Positions 44,532 to 54,178 of a stretch of 64,000 nt of DNA are shown here, one piece after another. The notes below the pieces were generated by a model, which saw only the letters and a list, made by a program, of their open reading frames with translations, was not told the DNA's origin and did not search any database. This DNA comes from Albugo candida (lineage: Eukaryota > Oomycota > Peronosporomycetes > Albuginales > Albuginaceae). Position 1 is the first letter of the stretch, and each line of letters begins with the position of its first letter. The stretch is taken from the NCBI GenBank assembly GCA_905220665.1, contig CAJNAR010000173.1:1-64000 (forward strand), read 5' to 3'. The translations under genes and the position numbers were made by a program.

Positions 44532-44757
44532 TGGAATGACGTAAGGTATGACATGACGTATAAAATGACGTATAAAATGACGTGTAAAATGACGTAAAGA
44601 CATGACGTAAGGCATGACGTATAAAATGACGTGTAAAATGACGTAAAGACATGACGTAAGGCATGACGTATAAAATGACGTGTAAAATGACGTGTAAAAT
44701 GACGTAAAGACATGACGTAAGGCATGACGTATAAAATGACGTATAAAATGACGTGAT
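44532..44757. repeat. Tandem array of 12-bp TGACGT units with higher-order repeat
   Basis: About 18 copies of TGACGT occur in units such as AATGACGTATAA, AATGACGTGTAA and CATGACGTAAGG. A composite block starting GACGTAAAGACATGACGTAA recurs at about 44591, 44640 and 44701, that is 49 and 61 bp apart (a difference of one 12-bp unit). Long open frames on the minus strand (44859-44479, 44803-44513) are a by-product of the 12-bp period. The LINE A insertion site abuts the array. Confidence 0.95.
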
Positions 44758-45213
44758 ATGATTCACAGGGAAACCGTATGATGTGGACGGATAGGGTAAG
44801 CATTTAACCTTGTGTAAAAGTGGCTGACACCACCTTCCAAACCTCATACTTCTCTTCATCCGATATCACCATGTTCATCAACTTGCCATGAGCTTGAGTA
44901 AGCTCCGATGAAGCACGATAATGCCGTCGTGCCGCGCGACAAGATTCTTTTCGCTCTACTCCTTAGAATGGCTCACCGCTTCGATGTATATATTTTCTAA
45001 AATAAGATCTACCTTTGATGCTATTGAGGCAATGTCATTCTAGCCAGTCCCAACAGAACCTCAACAATTTATACTTATTTGAGGAGTAAAAGCTCTTTTC
45101 ATTACGTTAGGGTATTAGTGTACAAAAAGGTAGGATCTTTCTGTAGTTGCTATGAATGCATATCTTACGTTGCAGGTTGTCCACTATCTAATTTGCCATC
45201 AACAACAACACTC
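44758..45213. other. Spacer with right copy of the local repeat
   Basis: 44851-44970 resembles 37079-37235 on the other side of LINE A in the same orientation. No gene is visible. This stretch also holds the 5' region of the 45214 gene; no core promoter motif was identified. Confidence 0.5.
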
Positions 45214-45705
45214 ATGGTCAATTCAAAGTTCCGCTTTGTCATTTTCGTACTGACTGCACTTCATCTAAATGCGCTAAATGATATTGCCGCTCTTTACAAT
45301 GGAGAAGATGTGCGACTCAAAACCGGAGATGCTTGTAGGGTATTACAGCTGATTCCGTTCCGACGCCACAAATTCAGGAATGAGTGCGTAAAAGATGTCG
45401 CTTTTCGTAAATCTTCTTTTAGCGGATTTCCAACTAAAAAGTGTGAGAATCGATTTATTGAATACAAATCGAAAATCAAAATAGATTTCAAAGTTGCAGA
45501 AAGTGAGAGCATATTTGCTTCCAAATCCAAAATGCACAATATGTTTGAAGTACAGGGGTGGATTTTTGGATCGTGGGCTACGGCGGTTTTACGTATAATG
45601 CGAGCAGCATATCCGGTAATCAATGCGTACAAGTCAAGTGAGGAAGATCGCGCTATTCTTTTTTTCATTCTGAGTGATGAGGCTAACGATTGCAAAAAAA
45701 AATAA
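45214..45705 (+). CDS. Small secreted protein, candidate effector
   Basis: The start is the ATG at 45214, because it is followed by a clear signal peptide (MVNSKFRFVIFVLTALHLNA) within a frame that is also open upstream. The mature part is about 140 residues, basic, with four cysteines (DACRVL, NECVKD, KKCENR, NDCKKK) that could form two disulfides. An amphipathic or hydrophobic helix (WIFGSWATAVLRIM) lies near the C-terminus and the protein ends in KKK. No RxLR, LxLFLAK or CHxC motif is seen, and no family is recognised. Small size, secretion and a transposon-rich setting fit an oomycete effector candidate; that role is inference. Confidence 0.6.
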   Translation: MVNSKFRFVIFVLTALHLNALNDIAALYNGEDVRLKTGDACRVLQLIPFRRHKFRNECVKDVAFRKSSFSGFPTKKCENRFIEYKSKIKIDFKVAESESIFASKSKMHNMFEVQGWIFGSWATAVLRIMRAAYPVINAYKSSEEDRAILFFILSDEANDCKKK

Positions 45706-46134
45706 GTCTTTTTATATTTACTCGAGTTTCATATCAATCTCGATTGCCAGTACTAGAAATTAGGATTACTACGACTACGAAGGTGCACGAATAGAAATAA
45801 ACTAGGAGGCATACTTATTTGATTTCACGCTTTTAAGAACTCATGCGTTGGCTAAGTGACCCACCCTCATGTTCGCTAGATATTGACAGAAGTTTTCTCT
45901 GCTTGGAACCGAAAGTGGATCTAGACTTTGGTAGCTTCATAATGAAGAATGTGCTCAGTGGCCGGACTAATATTTGGTTAAAGAGAGATGGATCTTGAAT
46001 TAGTCTGCACCTTCAAAGTGTAATCCCCTACGGGGTAGTAGTCACTGGAGTCAACGGTACGTAGCATTGTTACATTCGTCTCATTGACTTTTCATAAGAA
46101 GCAATGATAGGCGATCTGTCAGACACCCACTTCC
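45706..46134. other. Intergenic, nothing recognised
   Basis: No open frame of note between the secreted-protein gene and the 3' end of the Nup96 frame. Confidence 0.5.
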
Positions 46135-48258
46135 TTAGCAGTAAGCTTCGAGGTAGGCTGAACAAGCTTTGGAGACAATATTCCTACGGTGTGTTTCCAT
46201 GTAAAGAGTGTGTTGATTGCCAAGTATACTGCTCCACTCGGCCAAAGACGAGTATGGATCGACAGCGAGCTCATCTGATTCCACCACGTCAATCGTTGTT
46301 TTGATCGCTTTTGCAGCCGTTGATAAGCTAATCAGCATGGAAGACACGCACGCGGCTACCATGACGCTGTATGTTGTATCCGAATCTGGTATGAACTCAG
46401 TACACCCTCTCAAGGCATCTTTCAGCGTTAGCGCCAACCTCGTACGCCTAAGCTCCATTTCCTGTGGCTTGCAAGTGACTGTGTCGTGGGCTTGCTCGAG
46501 ACGTAAAAATTCAAGCCAGAGACCGCCACCAAGATACCATTCATAGCAATTCCACAACGGTATTGACAAAGCAAAAAGTTCCATTTCTTCGAGTAATTGC
46601 AAAAGCAATTGCTTGTCATTGCTAAAAAACAGTCGGGCGGCGATGTGTTTGATCAAAACAGAATGAGCTTCATCGTACATTTCGGCAGCCATCCAGTGGC
46701 CAATTTCAGAATGATATGCATTTTTGTATCGCATGTCAAGCGCCAACGTCGACTCGATCCAATGCACAGGTATCTTCAGTTTCTGCACCAGTTCTTCCAA
46801 TTGTTCCGCAGCCATTTGCGCTACATCGCACGAATGTCGAAGCAATACAGCTCGACAGGTGGCTTCACGTTCTACAGGATTTGAGATGTTCAATGTCACG
46901 TACAAAGCTTCCTGCCACAACTTATTTCCTTCGAGTTGCATGATGAAATTCTGATACAAATGGGATTCCCACACAGCGTCGAGTTGGTACCCGAGTGCAC
47001 GTAAGATGCTGTTCAGATGCCAACTCACTTCATAATCAAGGTATGCATTCGTGCCGTGCAACAGTCCACTTGGTGATAGTACATTGCACAACGCGACAGG
47101 CTGTTCGGCATACAATTTCAATACTTCCATCAGCATATCATCTTTGATCGAGCCACACGTCGAGACGGAACATGGAGCTGCCAAATTCTTTGCACAGGCT
47201 GTTTGATACATTGACAAAGCGCTATTCAGTGAAGTGGTAGGTCCGTATTTATACCAAAAGAATAACGCGATAGCGGAGAGCCATGACAGTCTCCATTGAG
47301 ATAAAGCAGTGACAGCTTCGACGGCTCCAGCGAGAACGCTATAAATGAGTGCGTGGGTCTCACTGAAATGCGATAAAGACTCATCGACTCCCCATTCTGA
47401 GAGTTGCGTCATGATCAAATGTCGGAATTCGGAGCCGTCATACGTTGCAATTTGTGCGATAAGTGTGGCGAGTCTCAAGTTTCCACTATCTGCTGCGAGC
47501 TCAGCAGCTTCCGTAATCTGATGTCTGCATAAAAGCTGTAAGATGGATTCTTCCGACGTGTCTTTCCTGTGACACGACTCATCCTCCAGCAAACCGATCG
47601 CATTTTCCATCCATCTCGAGATTGCTACACGACGCAAATCGACTGAGGGCATCCTATCGAGAGTTTCCACGTCACATGCATCATCACGTACTGCAAGCGC
47701 CCCTGGTCCGTCCTCCGCCAACATATTTCTCTCTTGACCCCACAACGCCTGCACGAGTTTCCATAATACTTCGATATGACGCTCCACTTTACGACTCTGA
47801 AAAGCGTGCGAGTCACTGTGATGATTCATGAATTTGCAGTACTGCTGTAGCGCGTGCGTGACGCCAATTCTTGAAGCAATTTGGAAGTGCGGGCTTGGAG
47901 ATGACGCAGCGAAAGTAGCACACTTGTAATGAAGCTCAAGTGTATCTCGCAACCTGTCACGTCTCGCGGTATTGTTTGATTCGAATTGCAAAGGGAGTGC
48001 GATCGACACAATTGCATTAGACGGATTGGATCCGACTGTGTTGGGGAATGCGATCCGTTCGCCACAATATGCCAATTCACGTTGGGGTCCCCACGAATTA
48101 CGGAATGAATGATCCATAAAGAGTCCGACGTCATTTTCGCAAAGTACGCTGCCAGCGAACATTCTACTCACACTTTTTGACTCGGCGTTGCTTGTTTGTA
48201 GTAAAGCATATGTGAGTGATAGCTTTTCTGGTGCAAGTTGTCTGGATTTAGAATTCAA
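46135..48258 (-). CDS. Nup96-like half of a Nup98-Nup96 gene (intact 707-codon frame)
   Basis: The minus-strand frame encodes the Nup96/Nup145C domain, a scaffold of the Y-shaped nuclear-pore complex. Family marks include DHSFRNSWGPQRELAYCGER near the start (the SFR-x-GWGP motif) and later IESTLALDMRYKNAYHSEIG followed by EMYDEAHSVLIKHIAARLFF, the helical repeat stretch of Nup96. The frame is open and mostly alpha-helical to the natural-looking stop at 46135. It has no start of its own: the same frame continues upstream to at least 48477 with one in-frame TAG at 48304-48306. In other eukaryotes Nup96 is released from a Nup98-Nup96 precursor by autoproteolysis, and the Nup98 part lies directly upstream here. 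The Nup96 identity is strong; whether it is still expressed is uncertain. Confidence 0.75.
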   Translation of the reverse strand: MNSKSRQLAPEKLSLTYALLQTSNAESKSVSRMFAGSVLCENDVGLFMDHSFRNSWGPQRELAYCGERIAFPNTVGSNPSNAIVSIALPLQFESNNTARRDRLRDTLELHYKCATFAASSPSPHFQIASRIGVTHALQQYCKFMNHHSDSHAFQSRKVERHIEVLWKLVQALWGQERNMLAEDGPGALAVRDDACDVETLDRMPSVDLRRVAISRWMENAIGLLEDESCHRKDTSEESILQLLCRHQITEAAELAADSGNLRLATLIAQIATYDGSEFRHLIMTQLSEWGVDESLSHFSETHALIYSVLAGAVEAVTALSQWRLSWLSAIALFFWYKYGPTTSLNSALSMYQTACAKNLAAPCSVSTCGSIKDDMLMEVLKLYAEQPVALCNVLSPSGLLHGTNAYLDYEVSWHLNSILRALGYQLDAVWESHLYQNFIMQLEGNKLWQEALYVTLNISNPVEREATCRAVLLRHSCDVAQMAAEQLEELVQKLKIPVHWIESTLALDMRYKNAYHSEIGHWMAAEMYDEAHSVLIKHIAARLFFSNDKQLLLQLLEEMELFALSIPLWNCYEWYLGGGLWLEFLRLEQAHDTVTCKPQEMELRRTRLALTLKDALRGCTEFIPDSDTTYSVMVAACVSSMLISLSTAAKAIKTTIDVVESDELAVDPYSSLAEWSSILGNQHTLYMETHRRNIVSKACSAYLEAYC

Positions 48259-48639
48259 TACCCAAGATTTGTACTCGTAGCGTGCTCCTATGCTTTCGCA
48301 TTTCTAGGAGAATAACGCGACCAATTCAGCAGTGTCAGATTTCTCATCCTCCGTCTCAAGATGACTGTAGAATTCTTTCGAGGGATTCCACTTGGTCGTG
48401 CCTTCTTCCAAGAATGCTTTGGAATCAAAACTCTTAAAAGAGTCGATTTGCATGGGCTCACGGACGGACATGTCCATCACAAAGTTTTGATTGTTGTCTG
48501 CTGCTGTTCAATCTGCGTTGTATGCTTCTCGGTATGAAAAAGACACCTCATCGGTGAATGGCAAGTTTGAGTCGCTTTTGTGGAAAGTCGATAGAGGATG
48601 CCAAAGTGCAAAAGCCTTCCCACTAAATTTCGGTGAATC

Positions 48640-48974
48640 ATCTCTTCTCTGATCGCTACATTCATCCATTACTCTCTCTTCTTCCTTGTCTTTGATCCTA
48701 TAATGACTGAAATGCTCAACTCGGAATCGCCAATTGCAAGTTTGTATATAAACTTTGCATTGATATATTGTACTACGCGTTCTTCGTATCGTTTTACCGA
48801 AGTCAGGTCCTCGCAATTTGGTGGAAATATACCCAAAAGCTCCGCAATCGCTATCTTATTCATCCCCTCCCCGAGCGGATGCTTCTCATCATCATATTTG
48901 TGCACCATACCCTCTTTCTTCTCAAATGTCACATGTTCATCGAGATTCAAGTTCCGAATGTCTGTGAGCGCCAT
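48640..48974 (-). pseudogene. Nup98 autoproteolytic domain, frameshifted
   Basis: The minus-strand frame from 48974 reads TDIRNLNLDEHVTFEKKEGM, then YDDEKHPLGEGMNKIAIAEL and RYEERVV, matching the Nup98 autoproteolytic (Nucleoporin2) domain. The last strand continues in another frame as NWRFRVEHFSHYRIKD. This includes the HFS cleavage site (His-Phe|Ser) at 48716-48708. A one-base shift lies near 48735. A linker in the Nup96 frame (MDMSVREPMQIDSFKSF) follows from 48477. Confidence 0.8.
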
Positions 48975-51660
48975 CTATATCACCGATCCAAGTTTTTGAT
49001 GGCCCAAAGTGAGTGATCTGACTTGTGTCAATTATTATTCACTTATTCGATAGATGCAGTCGTAAGGAGGAACAGTGTAATAGCCTGATTTTGTCTGAAT
49101 CAGACACGCCCGGCTTTTTTTCGGTTCTTTGGGGTAAGCATCGCTGGTGTCACGAATCGTCGATGACAAGAACTCGATCATATGTCAGAAATTTGGTCGC
49201 TTCTAGAGGTTTACTTGCGATAATTCCATTCTTCTTCCCAGTCTCCTTTTCGATTTGTTATTATCGGCAACAGCAATGTCAATAACGTCAGCATTTTGTA
49301 GTTGTAGTGATTTCTCATTTCTCAGGTGTACTCGACGTCGAGTACTTTTCCCCGGTAGACTTGTAGAATCTGTCGAGCGGATTGCTCCCCAATATGCTTT
49401 GGAATGCGATTCCTCGTATCATCCAACTTTTCATAAAGGGAGACGCCAAGCGAGAATGGAGAATTCTCGACGCCTTACTGAGTCGCATTCGGCCATTTGG
49501 TGATAGCATCTGCGATGATCGTCGGAACCTTTTCGACAATCCTATTCGCATGCCTCACGGAATAGCTATTGTCGATGATTAATTTCTTCCAAGATCTTCG
49601 GAATTGTGAGCGAGCGGAAGAGAATGAACAATCTTATTGACATGACTCATCCTCGCAGATGTCGATGCTGAAGCTGAGGATAATAGAGAATCTTGATCGT
49701 GGGAGTTTTGAATAGCGGTCCACGAAAGTGAGAGTCACAAAGCGGACGTCGAGACGCGATGATGACGATGGTGTACTGATACTTCCACGTCTCAACCCCA
49801 CATCTACAGAAAGGGAATACCCTCGAGGCAATATCGAAAAGCAATTCGAGCCTACTTTTATCGCTTGATCGTCGAGTGCAGCTTTGACGGTTGATCCATC
49901 AATCCATGTCCGTATGACCCAGAGCCCTACGAGTTGATGTCGGGAGCAGCAATCAGTCCAGTCGATTGGGCGGTGGAGGCCATAGTGTTCGAGCGGACGG
50001 AGCGGTACTTCCAAGTACACCTAATCCAGAGTACTCGTACTTGCTCCAATAGCCGATCTGCTGCCTTTGTCGAAACTGCGGTGCCAAATTTTTGCATCTG
50101 AGCCACCAAAAGTATTAGAATTGCCAAATATTCCAGTCAGACTCGTATTCGTATTCGTTGAACTGAGCACACCTCCAGACTTTTGGGGCATTGGACAAGT
50201 TGTTTGTATTGTTTTACGTCGCATTTGAGAGACCGCCAAACCCTCCAAAGCCTATATTTTCCACACCAAACATTCACGATTCGCTTGTAAGAGACGTTGT
50301 CGAGCTTAAAGTAGACGGTTGGGTAGCATGGACAGTGCCAAATGTCTTCGTAGTTGGATGTTTGGCAGCGTGATTTGCTTCAAAGTTTGAAAATGTATTT
50401 CCTGTCGTGTTGTCAAAAAGAGAATTGAAAGGGGGATCACTGGTCGTACTCGGTGCTCCAAATGCATTTCTAAAGGCTCCACAAAAGAATCGAATATTCT
50501 TAATGGCTGCAGGTGTCGACGTACTTGTACGGAAACCACTAGCATATGCGGGTTTTCCGGATGCTGAGTCGGTAGCACCAAATCCAGCGCTTTTAGAGGT
50601 ACCGAAGCCTCCAGTCACACCGGATTCAAAACATCCACTCGTAAAGCCCGTACCTGTCGGCTGTGTAGCCTAATTTCCGAGCGTACTACCAAAGGCAGAC
50701 TTTATTCTTCCTATGGTACCAAATGCCCTTGTTGAGGTCTCATACGTTCCAGATGATCCAAAACCGCCGGATGGAGCGCCCAATGGCTGATTCGAAGTGG
50801 TAGTAGTATCGAATGCACTTCCCGATGCACCTAACGCTCCCCTTGACGCAGCTGGTTGAGCATGAAACGAAGACGAACCAAATTTCCAAAATCTGAAGTT
50901 GCTGGAGCTCTAAAAGAACTTCACGGCTTCGTAGTAGACACAAATCACGTTGATGTATCTCCAAACGCGCTGGTGTTGGTATTTCCGAACAAGCTATTAC
51001 CGATTGATGGTCTGGCATCTAATCCTCCAGAATTTGGTGCTTGTGCTCTAAACGCATTGGAAGTAGTTGCAACAGAAGGCGCACTGATCTTCATACCGTA
51101 ATTCTTCGTGAAGATTTACCATTATGCTCCTTCATCCGACTAATGGAAATGTAATTCGAGATCCCTGCGGCTGTGACTTTCCGTTTAGGCTAAAAGGATG
51201 AATTTCCGTCAAAGTACTCTGATTCAATCCAAACACGCTGCGTTTCCAAATGCCTTGAAGGTGTTGTCTTTGCAAAAGGCGAATCTTTTAGGCTCTTACT
51301 GCCAAACCCACTTGTGCCCGTGTTAGAACCAGTGGATGCAGAGCCAAATCTCATATCTGTAGTGGTTCCAGATCTGCTTGAACAAGCGCTCGTTGTGCTT
51401 CCAAATACGCCCGAATTCGATTCAAACGAATTTGTTGTGGATAGAATGCTTCCAAATGTACTGAACACGGAAGATAGCGGAGGTTTGGCTGCGTTTGAGA
51501 AAGGAAAAAAATCAATTCGAAATTGTCGTTGCTCCTGAACCAGAGTTTCCGGTTGTTAGTGAGCCAAAAGGAGAACGTGACGTAATGTTGCACCCCAAAT
51601 GCGAACGAGTTATTACCTGCTGTCTGATTTTGTATTTGTAGCCCCAAAGCCAAATGACAT
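48975..51660 (-). pseudogene. Nup98 FG-repeat region, heavily frameshifted
   Basis: The gene appears to start at the ATG at 51660 (MSFGFGATNTKSDS). FG/GLFG-like repeats then appear in all three minus-strand frames in turn: NNSFAFGV, RSPFGSLTTGNSGSG, STFGSILSTTNSFESN, GVFGSTTSACSSR, GTSGFGSKS (51468-51190), GFGTSKSAGFGATDSAS and FRNAFGAPSTTS (50618-50274), and SLTGIFGNSNTFGGS (50248-50021). A Nup98-type segment with NSYGSGSYGHG and similar follows near 49930. At least six shifts are needed to read it through. FG repeats form the permeability barrier of the nuclear pore. The domain order (FG, autoproteolytic domain, Nup96) identifies the gene. Confidence 0.75.
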
Positions 51661-52304
51661 TGTGACAGAAGGCAACATTTGATGGAAATAAAAACTTATC
51701 AATTCATTTTGTCGTATCATTCGCTGGAATTCGGACTTGATGTAATTTTTCGATGCTTATATGTCATTTTACATACAGCAAATCTGTCCAACACGTACAG
51801 CTTTGACGTTCCGATTTGTATCCTTCGTCTCTTTGCCAAGTGCATTAGGTGATAAAGATACCGGGAGGTTACTGATGCAGGTTATTTTACTAAGTATTGG
51901 CATATTACGGATAACTGATAGTGATGCTGATACTGATGCAAACGAATGAATCAGAAGATCTTGGAAGATTCAGGTGATATGGTGCAATTGAGTAGAATCA
52001 ACCTCAACATTGACAACTTATGTAGAGAGATCGTTTGAAAAGCCTCACGTTTATGTAAAAAATTATTTTATCCTTATTTATTACTGTCTAACTGTGATGA
52101 TGCAGCGTCGCGGATGTTTCATATAGTGAAATGGAAGATTTATTATGTGGGTTATTGCCAAACGCAGGAGAACTTACGCGCGTTTTTTTCGTTATCTATA
52201 TTTGTGAATATGTTTTCAACAATGCTATATAGAATAGTATGAGCGGTGTCGGATAAAAGCAAAACATGATACGTTTAACACCGACTTTGCGCTGTATTAC
52301 CCCA
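51661..52304. other. Upstream region of the Nup98-like gene
   Basis: No gene seen. This would hold the promoter of the minus-strand nucleoporin gene; AT-rich, with no motif singled out. Confidence 0.5.
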
Positions 52305-54178
52305 GTTGAAGGTGTCTATATTACTAGAATTAGACTAAACTGACTTTCTAGTTGCCTAGGCTATCTTAAAAAACATATATACATATGTAAAACGTTTCGT
52401 GAAATACCTCTGAGAGATGATATTATGTCCCTCGTTGCTAGTCCTGCAGTGCGATAGCGTTCACCACTACAGTACGAGAGTGTATTTATCGTGTAACGGA
52501 TAAATGCTAAAAGTTGTAAAAAGTTGTGAAAAAATGGTTCAAAACTGCCGTGTGTTGTAAAATGGTCCAAAAGTACCGTGGTTTGCAAATTGGTGCGCAC
52601 CACACTACGATGAGCAGAACCAGCCAACTAGGAATAGGATCTGAGTTGCACTTGCATTTTGACTTGTCTGTGCCGTACCCGCAGTAATGATCTTCGGCTT
52701 CTGAAAAATCCACCAAATGATCCTTGCGTTGCGAGTTGATCCAGCACCTTTGCAAGCCGAATGCGTTCGTCTTGGTCGTAACACTGTCTTCGAAGTACCG
52801 GCCGTGCGCACTAAACGTGGTGTAAATGACGGAAAGTGCTGGAACTGTCGGAGTTGCTGATCGCTGATCGAACAAACGACGATTCCGATCTGTCCAGACG
52901 AAGTGCAGTGTCACCGCTTGTAATGCAAGCCATAAATCTGAGATAATGTCTACATAGTCTTTCCAATCCGACCGTAGGGTTGGTACGATTGCACATGCAA
53001 TATGCGTCCAACGTGGTCGAGAGGAGAAAAACTGATCCCAACTAGGTAGTAACTCCCTCCATAATTGTGCCGTGTGATCGCACTCTAGAAAGAGATGTTG
53101 ATCGGATTCCACTGCCCCACACGAAGGCTGCGTGCACAATATGATGTCGGGTTGAATATCCTTCCAGAACCAGAAACGAGATCGAACTGGCAACATCCGA
53201 AAGGCTAGACGAAACTGTAAATCCTTGAAAATTGGTAATACACGCTTTCGAAGATGCCGTGATGTAGCAATAAAAGTTCGAACTCGTTCTGAATCCAGTG
53301 CGTCCGATCTCTCCCGTGTTGACCAATGTGTCGACATCGGATGACTCTTGGTTGGTTCGGGAGGTTTCCAGACGATTCGTGAGAGTTGTGACCGTGGAAT
53401 AGAAGGAAAATAATGTTTCCTTTCCTTGCTTTTTACTCCCACATAAAATGATCTGCCACTTGTGGTTGGTGTAATCCAAGTGATGAGACCAAGCGTCGAG
53501 TGGATACGCTGGATAATCTGAGTGACTTCATTGTAAAGTCGACTCAGCAACTTTTCTTCAGCCATATCCGATATGTTCAGCTCTTCATCAATGTAATAGT
53601 TGGCGACGAAATCTTCCTTCGTTGGCCATGTGTCGCTTTCTCGAAAAAATGCTTGCAAACTTCGAACGTCGAAAAGTGTAGCAAACGTTTTTCGAAATGT
53701 TCGATGTGGTTCATCCACCATGCCAAGATTGTACCAAACGTTCTGGGTACTCGGATTACGAGTAGCAGCTTCGTAATGTAACTTTTGGTCGCAGTGAAAC
53801 CACATCGGTTGTTCCATGTAGTACTGACGGCGTTGTGAAACATTTAAGTCTGATATTGAAACGCTCCAATCCATCTGATGCCACATATTAAATGTGTCTT
53901 TCCACCATGAAGATGTGCTGTCCCAATGAGCAATTTTCCCATGTCGATGTGGTGCGATGGTGAATATATCCATCGGCTTGTGTGGTCCAAAGGAAGGTTG
54001 GATAAGTTGTAATAATTCCGTCGAAGCAGTTGTCCAATTCGCAGGAATAATTGTTGACGCATCGGATGCGAACTGCTGAAGGAATTGAATACGTTTCAGC
54101 TTAAATCGTCCCACCATAAAAGGAACTTGTAGTCCACCATCTTGTCGGCGAAGATATAAAAACTCTTTGCTGATATCT
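52305..54178 (-). mobile_element. LINE copy B, 5'-truncated
   Basis: On the minus strand this copy matches copy A from about 42640 to the 3' end, finishing at the shared terminus (GTTGAAGGTG on the plus strand, complement of CACCTTCAAC). Similarity to copy A stops at 54178. The 3' UTR is nearly identical to that of copy A. No clear target duplication was found, and the 60 bp next to the break (54179-54240) is unlike copy A. Confidence 0.9.
52507..54117 (-). CDS. LINE copy B ORF2 C-terminal part, open frame
   Basis: The frame has 536 codons from the first ATG, and is open further upstream to 54178. It covers the region C-terminal to the RT catalytic core, through the zinc-binding stretch (CTQPSCGAVESDQHLFLECD) to the Cys-rich end. 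It lacks the endonuclease and the RT active site, so it cannot retrotranspose. It has TGG where copy A has the TGA at 43344-43346, which shows that the stop in copy A is a later mutation. Confidence 0.75.
   Translation of the reverse strand: MVGRFKLKRIQFLQQFASDASTIIPANWTTASTELLQLIQPSFGPHKPMDIFTIAPHRHGKIAHWDSTSSWWKDTFNMWHQMDWSVSISDLNVSQRRQYYMEQPMWFHCDQKLHYEAATRNPSTQNVWYNLGMVDEPHRTFRKTFATLFDVRSLQAFFRESDTWPTKEDFVANYYIDEELNISDMAEEKLLSRLYNEVTQIIQRIHSTLGLITWITPTTSGRSFYVGVKSKERKHYFPSIPRSQLSRIVWKPPEPTKSHPMSTHWSTRERSDALDSERVRTFIATSRHLRKRVLPIFKDLQFRLAFRMLPVRSRFWFWKDIQPDIILCTQPSCGAVESDQHLFLECDHTAQLWRELLPSWDQFFSSRPRWTHIACAIVPTLRSDWKDYVDIISDLWLALQAVTLHFVWTDRNRRLFDQRSATPTVPALSVIYTTFSAHGRYFEDSVTTKTNAFGLQRCWINSQRKDHLVDFSEAEDHYCGYGTDKSKCKCNSDPIPSWLVLLIVVWCAPICKPRYFWTILQHTAVLNHFFTTFYNF

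Noticed and set aside
44532..44757. The TGACGT array as a CRISPR array
   Set aside because: Units are 12 bp with no unique spacers, and the surroundings are eukaryotic.
44479..44859. Minus-strand open frames of 126 and 96 codons with repeated Tyr-Val-Ile-Leu-His units
   Set aside because: They are produced by the 12-bp tandem array, whose period is a multiple of three, so open frames arise automatically. There is no start context or domain.
50021..51653. Several 70-115 codon minus-strand frames as small proteins
   Set aside because: They are pieces of one Nup98 FG-repeat region in alternating frames, not separate genes.
52811..53479. Overlapping frames inside LINE copy B (and the same at 43343-44011 in copy A)
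   Set aside because: They are out-of-frame shadows of ORF2; the ORF2 frame alone carries the zinc-domain motifs.
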